Shown one piece after another: positions 23,831 to 34,494 of a stretch of DNA of 64,000 nucleotides (the first letter of the stretch is position 1; every line of letters begins with the position of its first letter). The stretch is from the NCBI GenBank assembly GCA_036245805.1, contig BTRK01000003.1:11634464-11698463 (forward strand), read 5' to 3'. The stretch is from Pristionchus mayeri (Eukaryota; Nematoda; Chromadorea; Rhabditida; Neodiplogasteridae). The notes under the pieces were generated by a model. The model did not search any database, was not told where the DNA came from, and saw only the letters and a program-made list of their open reading frames with translations. Made by a program: the position numbers and the translations under genes.

Positions 23831-24660
23831 TTCAGTAAATTGTGGAGGGTGATACAAATAATTATTCCATCTCGTTGAGATGAGTGAGTTGATTAGATTT
23901 TGTAAGTTTTGCTGACGGATGACGTGAACCTATATGATTGAATTAGGGTTGGTTTCGAAGAAATGAATCCCGTCGTTGATTTATCTAGTCCGGCCTGCAG
24001 TTTTAGCTAGAGAAGATGCAACACCGTCCTTAATTTCTCAATTTTAGGACGAAGAAGGTCCGTCTAAAGATGGTTGCTACTTCCGTTTGGATGGTTCTGA
24101 ACACTGCACTTGCTATTTAGAGTGAGATAATTGCATTCTAATTTAGTGAAAAAATACTAGTGTTTGCACTAAATGTAGTGGCATTGTTCTATTCATTCGA
24201 AGATCCTTAGTTAGTATATAACCAATATTTTCAGTGGCTGCAATAAACCGGACATGGTGAAAATAAGGAATTCGCTCAAGCAAAAGGGAACTTTTGCGAT
24301 GAAGAATCTAGTTCAGCTGAAGTGTCATAGTTACATTGCACATATGGAGAAGGGTGAAGGTGAATTGTATAAAATTAATAAACAATAATATATATTGTGT
24401 TTTCAGTTATCATTAGCAGTCTTTATGAAGCAGAGTGTACAAATGCGTGTCACACTTTCGTACTGAAGGGCTTGGACGGAATAATTAATGTTGCTGCCGG
24501 ATGTGTACGTGTTTCTTGTTAACTTGCGAGCAAGAATTTCGGTAAACACCTGATCGGCTAGGTTATGAAATTGCTCTATAGAATGAATAGACCGTCTTAT
24601 CATTTACCGATCAAGTTGATCATAATTTTAAAAAAAAGCGAGCTAATGTTGAATAACGAA

Positions 24661-25625
24661 TATCACGCCTCTCACGTAAGAATCGACTCAGAATGACACT
24701 GGTTTGGCATTGAGCCAAAATTCGAAATTGAGATAAATACATTTTCAGAGTCCACTTGAACCAACTAAGACCCCCCTGCACTAAATAGTGCCTGGGATCA
24801 TTCTTCGTCGAGTTGCTGCACCGGTCGGATCGAGCAGCTCAACTTTGGGGCTTAAATTCGAAATTGAGATAAATACATTTTCAGAGTCCACTTGAACCAA
24901 CTAAGACCCCCCTGCACTAAATAGTGCTCGTCGAGTTGCTGCACCGGTCGGATCGAGCAGCTCAACTTTGGGGCTTACTGTCTACATTCGACGACGAATA
25001 TCTTGAAAACTGCCTCAAAGTCACCGATGTTTCATGTCTCATTAAAATACTTGGAAAAAGGCTAACAAATGAATTTAAATAGCAGATGAAACATAACGCG
25101 CAATTGCCCCTCTTTGTTCGAGAGAAGTCAGAATTACACGTCGATTAGTTGATTAAAAATCACTTCAAATCTTCGTCAAGCGTTTTAGGGGCAAAACACC
25201 CCTTAGCTCCCCTCGATATGCGAGCACAAGGTACTTGTTCGAATCCTCGTGTCAAGCTCTATCTGATGGTGCAAGAAAATCCGGTGACTTTGAGGCAGTT
25301 TTCAAGATATTCGTCGTCGAATGTGGAGCCTTTCAACGATCAAAAATTGAAAAACGGTCTCGATAGGATGAAAGAGCGTGAAAAAGTAGCCGGACCACTA
25401 GAAGAAAAGTTTTCCGTATGATTTTGTTGAAGGGTAGAAAGTAAGCCCCAAAGTTGAGCTGCTCGATCCGACCGGTGCAGCAACTCGGCGAAGCATGATC
25501 CCAGGCACTATTTAGTGCAGGTTGGTCTTAGTTGGATCAAGTGGACCCTGGAAATGTATTTATCTCAATTTCGAATTTTGGGTCAATGCCAAGGTTTGAT
25601 CGATTCTTAGGTGAGAGGCGTGATA
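24661..25625. mobile_element. Fold-back element, TATCACGCCTCTCACG family, in LU intron
   Basis: It starts TATCACGCCTCTCACGTAAG and ends with the inverse at 25,625. The arms share GAGCAGCTCAACTTTGGGGC and ACCGGTGCAGCAACTCG. Within the left arm a block of about 125 bases is directly duplicated (24,718 and 24,850). It is related to 4,777-5,491 by its ends and by the GCTGCACCGGTCG block. The LU copies at 51,948 and 59,551 lack it at the equivalent intron site. Confidence 0.75.
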
Positions 25626-25630
25626 TACCA

Positions 25631-27646
25631 TATGAGGGGAATCGCGAGAGAATCGACCACGCCGCGGCGGTAGCACGAAGTTTAGCCTATCTGGCTTTAA
25701 TTTCGGCTAGAGGTACTTTGAATGACGCTCTTTCAGACTGCGTCGTCAGAATTTTGATATCTGCCGTCATCGTCGAGATTCAGATAGTTCAAACTTGGTG
25801 CTTTCACTTTTTGGAGGTCAAATCGAGCTTACTTAAACGATCATAACATTGTTTAAAATAAAGATAGAAAATCGTTCTTTCTTTAGAAAGAAAGCTGAGA
25901 ACATGCTCTACAACTTTTATGTTCACGTAATCATTCCTTGTGTTCATCCTGGTGCGGGGCGGTCGGGAGTACCAAAAGTGGCGTAACTTTGGAAATCGGA
26001 AAAACGTTTTGAGTTTTCTTGCTTAAGTTATAGTACATGTATATGTTTCAGTTCTCGCCAAAAATTAGGGAAATCGAAGTATAAACAAAAAAAAAGGCGT
26101 GACCTTTGGTGAGTCAACCTCAAAATGAGTTAAGTGCAAGTGTACTTCTGGATATTCAATTACACTTGCCTGTGCTTAAAATCGTTCAAAAACATCCAAA
26201 ACAACATTGTATGTTGTTTCCTGCCATATTTGAAATCTTTCAATGGTCATAAATTGTCATCTGAACGAAAATTTGAAATTCGGTATTTTCACCCTTTTCA
26301 ACATGAGAGAAGGCTGGCATATTCTAACTCGATTGTAAATAATGCAGAAATGTCCCTCTAAACTACTGAAAGAAAAGGCGCATCAAAAAACACGATATTT
26401 GATCTGAAGGATCCAACGAAAAGCGCAAAACTGCAATTCATGTCAAAATAGCCATAGGGTAACGACTCTTCGCTAGAAATGTAGATCTCGATGAGCTAAA
26501 CATTTCATCTGTTGAAAGTGAGTCTCTTTTCATCTGTTGAAACTTTTCGTTGAAGCGTGCCACAGAGCCCAGAAGTTGGTCAGAAACGACTGGAGACGTT
26601 CCTGGGGGAGCGCTAAATAGAGGGGAGGGAGAGGGAGGTCAGGCGGCGAGAGCGCCAGACGGTTAGAGAGCGCGCTCTGGGGGGAATCTTGCCCGTTTCT
26701 TCGCAACTTCTAAGCTCTGTAGCACGCTTCAACGAAAAGATAGAGACTCACTTTCAACAGATGAAATGCTTAGCTCACCGAGATATGCATTTCTCGCTAA
26801 TTCGTTACCCTATGGCTATTTTTACTTGAATTGCAGTTTTGCGCTTTTCGTTGGATCCTTCAGATCAAATATCGTGTTTTTTGATGCGCCTTTTCTTTCA
26901 GTAGTTTAGAGGGACATTTCTACATTATTTACAATCGATTTAGAATATACCAGCCCATCTCTCATGTTGAAAAGGGTGAAAATTCCGAATTTCAAATTTT
27001 CGTTCAGATGGCAATTTATGACCATTGAAAGCTTTCAAATATGGGAGGAAACAACTTACAATGTTGTTTTGGATGTTTTTGAACGATTTTAAGCACAGGC
27101 AAGTGTAATTGAATATCCAGAAGTACACTTGCCCTTAACTCATTTTGAGGTCGACTCACCAAAGGTCACGCCTTTTTTTGTTTATACTTCGATTTCCCTA
27201 ATTTTTGGCGAGAACTGAAACATATACATGTACTATAACTTAAGCAAGAAAACTCAAAACGTTTTTCCGATTTCCAAAGTTACGCCACTTTTGGTACTCC
27301 CGACCGCCCCGCACCAGGATGAACACAAGGAATGATTACGTGAACAGAAAAGTTGTAGAGCATGTTCTCAGCTTTCTTTCTAAAGAAAGAACGATTTTCT
27401 ATCTTTATTTTAAACAATGTTATGATCGTTTAAGTAAGCTCGATTTGACCTCCAAAAAGTGAAAGCACCAAGTTTGGCCTTCTGAATCTCGACGATGACG
27501 GCAGATATCAAAATTCTGACGACGCAGTTTGAAAGAGCGTCATTCAAAGTACCTCTAGCCGAAATTACAGCCAGATAGGATAAACTTGGTGCTACCGCCG
27601 CTGACCCCCCTCAAATGGTTGATTCTCTCTCTCGATTCCTCTCATA
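25631..27646. mobile_element. 2 kb fold-back element, TATATGAG family, in LU intron
   Basis: The ends are inverted (TATGAGGGGAATCGCGAGAG at left) and the arms of about 900 bases are very similar, with mirror-image open frames at 26,134 and 26,940 and a centre near 26,640. The loop is GC-rich (AGCGCCAGACGG, GAGAGCGCGCTC). It directly follows the fold-back at 24,661-25,625. Confidence 0.8.
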
Positions 27647-28526
27647 TGAAGAGCATGTTCCATTTCAGAATGTTCATGCACTTGCGGAAACAGGATGCGA
27701 GATTAAGGGTGAAAACATGGACTGTTCTTGCACCGAAAAGTGAGTATACATAAATTTCTTTGCTAATACTGATTATAATTTTCAGATTTTGCAATTCTCC
27801 ACCCGATAACACAGGTTTTGATCAACTTGCTGAGAAACTAGCCGAACTTGAAATGAACAGGAAGTAAGAACAATGATTCTCATTTTTCTTGGAAAGCGTG
27901 CACAATTTCAGAATGCGTGTCTGCAAGAAGTTCGAGGGAAATTTCAACGTAAAGACTGGTACTTTTTCAACATGATTTGGAATCTGATAAACATTCATAA
28001 TCAGGTAAATTCGCGTACGATTTTAAGCTGGACGTTGTGTGCCCTACCAATTACACGACATCGATAACCAGAGACAAAATTCGTATCTTTTCAATAAACG
28101 GAGACTGTGTGAGTGTATTTTTTTGACAGTCTAACCATTGTATCTCTCCATCGTTATCCTACAAGCACACTTTGTGAATTTAATAATTATTGATTTGCCA
28201 TTCATTCTTAGTAGAGATGTGTAAACAATAACCGATATTTCGGAATGGAGCCATTAACTGTGCGATATATATATAGGAAATCCGGCTCAATGGGCAATAA
28301 TCGTTAAACGGTTATTGAAACAAATTTCAAAATGCCAAAGTGAAACAAAGGGAGACCGATTCCGATATACCGGAATGCCAGAAATGAGAGGTAAAATATC
28401 GATATCATTTGAAAATTCTAATTCGCAGCCATCGAGCGCTCAGCACATGAAGATGCATGAAGTCACCGTCGCTGAGCGTACTCATCCGGGCGGGTGGTTC
28501 ATACATGATCGGGTAAGACAGTATAA

Positions 28527-28600
28527 GTCGGATGCGAACTATGGCGGAATGACGCCTTTGATACATCCAAGGATGCATGATGTCATAGTTCCCATCCGAC
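28527..28600. repeat. Short inverted-repeat MITE in LU intron
   Basis: GTCGGATGCGAACTATG at left pairs with CATAGTTCCCATCCGAC at right. It lies in the intron between the 28,429-28,512 and 28,689-28,765 exons and resembles 19,708-19,790. Confidence 0.5.
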
Positions 28601-29198
28601 CTTGTGCAGTAGATTGTGGTGAAACAGTCCCCGTGTCAACATCTGAATGTGATTGGAAACTTAACTTACTTGCTAACTCTTTTCGCAGGTTGAGCGCACC
28701 AATATGTCGTGTGGCGCTCACAGTGACGGGTCGAGGAGATTCATAACGTGCACTTGTGAGAACAGGTAAGATATTTCATGATCCTGTCTACTTTTGACAC
28801 TCGAAAAATTAGTATGTATATATTAGTGTATTACAATGCCGATACGGCGTGGTACTAGATCCGAAGATCGCCGTTAGAGAATAACCTTCCGTATGATAAC
28901 CAACAACACTTTTTTCACTTGGGAACGTGCCATGTGTATACTGGGGAACTATTTGTGGTTATCATCCGATGGTGATCATTCGGTACATACTGTTCCACTT
29001 CATTCGCACTCCCTCTGTATATTGAGATCGTGGACAGTTAGGAGGCAAGGCTGTGAAACAGCGAAATAGGTCCTAATAAATGATTCTAAATCAATAATAT
29101 TCGGTAAAATTAAGCGAATTTGCAGTGAGTGCAACGACCCAACTGCCGAAGAGATTCGGCATCTCGTGGAGGGCTACAGGAAGAGCATATCCAATTAG

Positions 29199-30111
29199 TT
29201 TAATGATATGCGCAAGAATAAATGTGGCATTTTCATTTATGTCAAACATCATCTACTGCTCAGCAAACTGATTTGTTCAAGGAAGTACAAACAACAAACG
29301 AGGGTTTCCTTACACACTACTATCTCGCTCCTCATTGTTCACTTTTCCCTCCTATCATTTTCACTCCCCTGTGGCTGCTTCCGATCACCTCAGAGCGATA
29401 TCTGTGCCATAGATTAGTGATGTTAATGAACATACTACCTCAGATAATGTTGTTGTGCAGACACAAAAGGAGTGAATAGTTTGCGAAAATCATCGTTGTT
29501 AGCCAAGATACGCTGTGAATGAAGGGAATTCATTTCGCAAGTTCCCATGTCTCGAGAAATTCTGCATTTCTCTGGAGTAATGTTCTCGTTCTCCCGATAT
29601 CATACACTCTCTCGCCCACTCTGATGTACAACAGAGCGCGTGGTTTGGAGAGATTCAGACCATTCCTCTTTCTATGTTCGCTGTTGCGGATCGTGCCTGA
29701 CCTTCTATCGCTCCCGCTTATATAGTTCGTAATTCGGGCCACTTTCTCCAGATATCTGACAACCTGTTCTGGTTTCACGAACAATGTGCAGAGAATGTGT
29801 CCAAGTTCTGCGCACTTTAGCGCAGGAAAAAGACGCAGAGTGATCTCTACCTCTAGCGATCGAAAGTGACCAACATTGCGAAAGCAAACTCGCCCCTTTC
29901 CCTCATTCCCATCATCCTATCGCTAACAAGTGGTGGATTTCGCAACAATCCCAGGTGGTACAAAAGGGAGATGAGAGGTGAAAAGAAGTTGTCGAAATGG
30001 AGTTTGAGCCCGTCATTATTTTCTGAATCTTGTATTTGTCGCGCTATTTCTCATTATCGTACACAATTGTAGAGATACATCAATTCAATTTAGCGGTTCT
30101 TGTAGACACAA
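29199..30111. other. Intergenic region between LU gene and neighbour exon
   Basis: No independent gene was recognised. From about 29,860 on the text (CCCCTTTCCCTCATTCCCAT, CTAACAAGTGGTGGATTTC) is a diverged copy of 63,700-63,916, showing that the duplicated unit runs beyond the LU gene. Confidence 0.5.
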
Positions 30112-30205
30112 ATGGTCAACTCAAATATGGAGTTCGAACCCGCATTCAACACCAACTTTGTACCTGTGATTTGCGATGTTCGTTGATCATATCAGCAGAA
30201 TGACG
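30112..30205 (+). pseudogene. Decayed first exon of the LU-linked neighbour gene
   Basis: A 94-base exon with a GTAAGT donor, the same length as those at 51,525-51,618 and 63,917. It reads MVNSNMEFEPAFNTNFVPVI, but a TGA replaces the codon for Trp after DVR. No family was recognised. It confirms that the ancestral duplication included this gene. Confidence 0.5.
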
Positions 30206-30783
30206 GTAAGTCATGCTTTGAGGGGGAAGTAGGTGCTTTTGCTAAATCCGTTTAAATGAATGGAAACCAATGCCGATCAACCCATTCGTTATCTCCGTTC
30301 CGTCCTGTCGCTCCCCTCGCTTTCTGTGTTCGCTCCTTTCCTACTCTACTACTTAGTGTTCCTTTGACAAATATGGAATTTCCCTCTCTCTCTATCTCTC
30401 TCTCGTCTTTCAGACAGCGGGAGAGAGTGCGTGAAACAGGGAGAATTAGACAATTGCATGGAATTTACTCTTGTTCACCGCATCGTACCAGTACAAAATC
30501 GCGCCGTGAGTAATAGAGTTTCAATTTCGGGTCCCGGTTATTCATTTTCCACATTCTCCAACCGGTCTTGCGTATAGTTCGAGAACCGATGCCACGCCCT
30601 CTTAATTCTATACACACTCTCGTCGCTAGCTCGACTGGTATACAGAGTGTGTAAAATGAAGAGAGCATGTTATCATATATCGAACTCTAGTCTAGTGATG
30701 AAAGCAAGTGGGAAATGTGGGTTCGTTTACCAGAATTCCCAACTCTATTAAGAAACGTTCCACGAGAAAACGTACGTTAACTA
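30206..30783. other. Spacer with CT-rich low-complexity sequence
   Basis: It contains a TCTCTCTATCTCTCTCTCG-type tract near 30,382-30,405 and no exon that I can support. Confidence 0.35.
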
Positions 30784-32043
30784 CGGATGACTTTTTTGCA
30801 ACCCCCCTCAATATTTTGCTCCATACCGAGTGCTGATATTTGGCCCAACATGGATGGCTCTGGTGCACTTTCCGAAAAATGCCAGCCCCGGTCTCAGAAA
30901 AATCGAAAATTTCAAATTTTTGAAAAGTTAGATATTATAGGTTTTCCAGGACTATTTTTTTGTTTAAAATAACTAAAAACATACTTTGAAAGCGATTAGG
31001 TGCCGATAAAGTGTTGAAAACGTCTATTCAGTCTTACAATAATTCACTCAGAACATCTTGGAATCATCACATTCATTCTCAAGCGATTTGGAGGGTATCC
31101 GAGAAAAATTATGTTTTTTTCGAAAAAATTGACACAGGTCTGACACAGGCCTGAAAAATGAAAGAAAATATTTTTTCTCGGATACCCTCCAAATCGCTTG
31201 GGAATGAACCAGTGATGATTCCAAGATGTTCTGAGTGAATTATTGTAAGACTGAAGATGAAATTCGATTTCTACACAGCTCCGAAAATCGAAAAATCCGA
31301 CAAAAATCGGATTTTTACGAATCTCATCGCATTTTCGTTGGACTATTGTGTCATATGTCACGTACTCAATTTGCAAACTAATCAAAATGAATGTAGTAAC
31401 TCACTACACATTGATTTGACCCATGTTTGATCGATGTGAGCCATAATTATAGCATTAATACAGTTTAATACAACGCGTGAACCAAAAACTTTCAAATTTT
31501 AGATTTGAGTCATGTAACTGCTTCACTAAGGTCTCAAATTGAGTCAAATCATATACAATTATAATTGCACATGCAGAATAGCCGTTATGAATCTCAATTC
31601 ACAAACTGTGAATTCACTCATCCCAGAGTGATCGACGACCACTCCTTCTTCTGGGAGCTATAAGTTCTGGGCGCACCCATTTTTTTCCTTGCAATTTGGA
31701 GACAAAGGGTAGTTTTACACCTAGATTCCGAAAATGCAATAAAAAAGTGACCACGGAATAAAAAAAATTTCAGGACGGCCAACAAATCACGAAAATAAAC
31801 GTTTACAACACTTTATCACCTGATCGCTTTCAAAGTATGTTTTTTCGTTATTTTAATCAAAAAATAGTCCTGGAAAAACTATATTATATATTTTCAAAAT
31901 TTTGAAATTTTCGATTTTTTTGAGACCAGGGCTGGCATTTTTCGGAAAGTGCACCAGAGCCCTTCATATTTGGCCAAATATCAGCACTCGGTATAAGAAC
32001 TTCACCAGCAAAATATTAAGGGGGGTTGCACAAAAGTCATCCG
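30784..32043. mobile_element. Fold-back element with a nested inner palindrome
   Basis: The outer arms (30,784-about 31,020 and about 31,790-32,043) are inverted copies sharing CGGATGACTT at the ends, CTTTCCGAAAAATGCCAG and ATCGCTTTCAAAGTATGTTT. Between them is a second palindrome (31,034-31,255) with arms reading TCTTACAATAATTCACTCAG and CAAGCGATTTGGAGGGTATC. No coding sequence is present. Confidence 0.75.
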
Positions 32044-32586
32044 TCGACCCCTCCCAAATTGAAATAATTGAAAAATATAGCGTCGATATTTCAATTTCTT
32101 ATGAAACCTATCGCGTTTTGATCTCTCAATCTGATTGGAATTGATTGGGTTTCATAATGTGTCTGAAACATAATTGAATTCGATTGGTAAATCGGGATGT
32201 GTTTCACGAAAATTTAAAGTTTAGTATTTGAACTAGAGATTTGTGAATTGTTATATTTTTTCTAGTTTTTCCCTTTGCTCCAAATTTATGGAGCGTGAGC
32301 GTGTTTGCTAAAATTTTTGCCATCGCAGGGGATTTCCGCGCGGGATTCTCAGTGGTTTTGGGTGATATAACATTAATGAGATTTGTCGGATGGCAACCTT
32401 CCGGATGAAAGTAAAGGCCTTCTCTCACTTTGTTTACCTACCCTCCACAAATATAACACGTTTGGCTATAAAACTGCGGAAGAGTACTATTCACTCTCAT
32501 CCGGAAGTTGACTCTCATCCGGAATCCAAAAAAACCCAAAAAATTCCCCAAAAAATACAACTGTTTTATTAATTTTGTATTTTGTA
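32044..32586. other. Spacer, nothing firmly recognised
   Basis: AT-rich text. Near 32,470 the motif AAACTGCGGAAGAGTA followed by CTCATCCGGAAGTT recurs in the intron of the single-LU gene near 18,335, which suggests another dispersed repeat. Confidence 0.3.
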
Positions 32587-34258
32587 TTAAACGAACCCGT
32601 TGATGATCGTAAGCCCTCGACTGTAAATAAGCGCTAACAAAGAATAGTGCTGGTTCACAACCTCGTACGTGAGTTGCCTGAAACGCGTGCATGAGGAATA
32701 TTCAGAAGGAAACACACACTATTTTTTTTCAAACTCTCCCATTGCATTACCAATGCTAGAACATTCAAATGGGAGAGTTGTAAATTGAACTGTAGAAAAC
32801 CGTGTTCACCTCTCTGGGACAAAATCTCCATAAAGGTTTCTTAGTATAGCCACAAATGTATCCAATGTATCGTATTTTCGGAAATACTAATCAGTGCGTG
32901 TTAGTCATACCTCTTTGGGGCAGAATCCCACTAGCAGCTTAGCGTAGTGGCGCGTAAGGCGCATCGGAGGCAGAATCGAGTCGTAATTAGCTGAGCCCAT
33001 CAGTGCACTACATACCTAAAGGATCATTAAAGGAGGAGTAAACTCAAAATACTAGATGAATGTTATTTAGGTGATCTCAAATGTGATCTTGCATAGTGGC
33101 AAAAAGCGCATCGGTGGCAGAATCGAGCCATAATTAGCAGAGCAGATGAGTGCACATATAGGGTATACATCAAAGAGAAGCTTTTGTAATCATACAGTAT
33201 TCCTTTCTCTGAGAGGTCGGATAATCATCGAATCATCCGAGAGAACCAAAAATAGGAATATTTCCCAGTATTTTCGACACAGTCTACCACACTGTCAAAA
33301 CGAATTCATCGGAAATATTCACATAACGAAGATGGAAGCTATTTTTGGTTCTCATTAGCTATGGTTTTAGCAAGAAAATATATATAATTAGTACTCTATC
33401 ATCCGTCAGGAAGGCGAAAAAAAAGAACGCTAACGTTTCTAGCGAAGCCATCCATAGTTTCCTTTAGGGTTTTCCTTAGTAGGCGTTCGAGGAATTGTTT
33501 TGTTTACACAAATGCCCCAACATATAACCACTGGTTCTCATGCTGAACGTTGTCAACCGAAGATACCCAGCGCCATCTCACCTTGCCTATCGTTACTTGA
33601 TATCCTCGGTAGGTGAATATCGGGCCGCGTTCATGATACATGTAGCCGGTAATTGTGAGCATGTCCCAGCGGGCATTTAACGTTGCCTTTTTGAGAACTT
33701 CCTGAAATGAGCAGTCCGAATTCTCAGTCAAGATACTCAGTTTACTTTGAAGGACATGTAGAACTTCAGCTGAGCGTAGCCCTTTTGAGGAACGATGAGA
33801 TATTTCTTGTGAAAATGCCACTGCAATCACGATTACTGTATTGAATGCCACTGAGATTATGTCGTCAACTAATTGGCTTCACTGATAAAAGTGAGTCAGA
33901 TTTGTGATGATTACCGTATTCAATATCACAATGTTCATATCAACATCAAAATGGCTTGATTAATAATAATCCTACCAAAACACTAATATCCGTCAAACAT
34001 AATCCAGCACAAACTACTGAAGATTCTACATTCTACTTTTGTTCAACATAGGCGGACGCCCAATTCCACTTGTAAAATGCTCTAGTAAGTTCAATTTTCA
34101 CACCTCAATTCTCTGTCCGTCACACTCTGCTTTGATTCCGCAGTACGAAGCTCTGTTGTGCGGACAACGACACTGCAAACGCAAAATTGGAAGCCGAACG
34201 CAATTTAGCATCTGCCCCTTTGAGCCTTTGATCTTTCTCTGCAGTAGCTCAAACACCT
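32587..34258. repeat. Left arm of inverted repeat flanking the esterase gene
   Basis: It starts TTAAACGAACCCGTTGATG and is repeated inverted at 46,659-49,232, which ends in the complementary CGGGTTCGTTTAA. Long blocks match, for example the 33,146-33,358 and 48,455-48,667 regions. The left arm has about 375 bases (33,445-33,820) missing from the right arm; the right arm carries a mariner missing from the left. Confidence 0.85.
33504..33851 (-). CDS. Small unrecognised ORF with signal-like N-terminus
   Basis: The frame opens MAFNTVIVIAVAFSQE, which resembles a short signal peptide, and closes QWLYVGAFV then TAA. The second half (KATLNARWDMLTITGYMYH, YRGYQVTIGKVRWRW) has the composition of a real beta-rich protein. 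An acceptor-like TTTCAG before EVLKKAT suggests that an intron may precede it. In the other repeat arm only the first eleven codons survive. I do not recognise the family. Confidence 0.35.
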   Translation of the reverse strand: MAFNTVIVIAVAFSQEISHRSSKGLRSAEVLHVLQSKLSILTENSDCSFQEVLKKATLNARWDMLTITGYMYHERGPIFTYRGYQVTIGKVRWRWVSSVDNVQHENQWLYVGAFV

Positions 34259-34337
34259 ATACGAAGGCTACAAATCTGGGCCTCGATTCTGCTTAAAATA
34301 GAGCCCTATCTCGGTCGGTCCTTCGGCTATAGAGGGC

Positions 34338-34492
34338 GCCTCCAATTTGGGAGTATTGTGATTTAAAAAAAAATTATTTTCATGTATGTTTCAATATATA
34401 TTTCAAGTGAAATATATATTTCACGAATGTATAGCGCTCTTGAAACATACCTGAAAATGATTCCAAACAGCCCAATACGCCCAATTGAGGGA
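34338..34492. repeat. Diverged GGGTTCCGG-family MITE
   Basis: The symmetric core TTTCAATATATATTTC / GAAATATATATTTCACG and the ACCTGAAAATGATTCCAAAC and CAATACGCCCAATT blocks match the MITEs at 45,815 and 63,291. The ends are degraded. It lies immediately downstream of the esterase stop codon. Confidence 0.5.
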
Positions 34493-34494
34493 AA

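Larger units (their letters stand above)
24048..29198 (+). pseudogene. 5'-truncated triple-LU secreted protein gene (exons 5-14)
   Basis: Exons: 24,048-24,121; 24,235-24,359; 24,407-24,504; 27,669-27,739; 27,786-27,863; 27,912-27,958; 28,005-28,108; 28,429-28,512; 28,689-28,765; 29,126-29,198 (TAG stop). All are open and phase-consistent. They encode the end of LU1 (GCYFRLDG, CTCYL..GCNKPD), a full LU2 (QLKCHSY, ECTNACHTF, AAGC, DCSCTEKFCNSPPD) and LU3 (VCKKFEG, VVCPTNY, INGDC, MSCG, CTCENSECN). In LU3 one cysteine of the C..NC pair is replaced (CPTNY). Exons 1-3 are missing; the remnant of exon 4 (23,837-23,882) carries TGA where the LU Cys should be and abuts the minisatellite. Unless a new 5' exon exists it cannot be secreted. 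Two fold-back elements (24,661-25,625 and 25,631-27,646) fill the intron before exon 8. Confidence 0.65.
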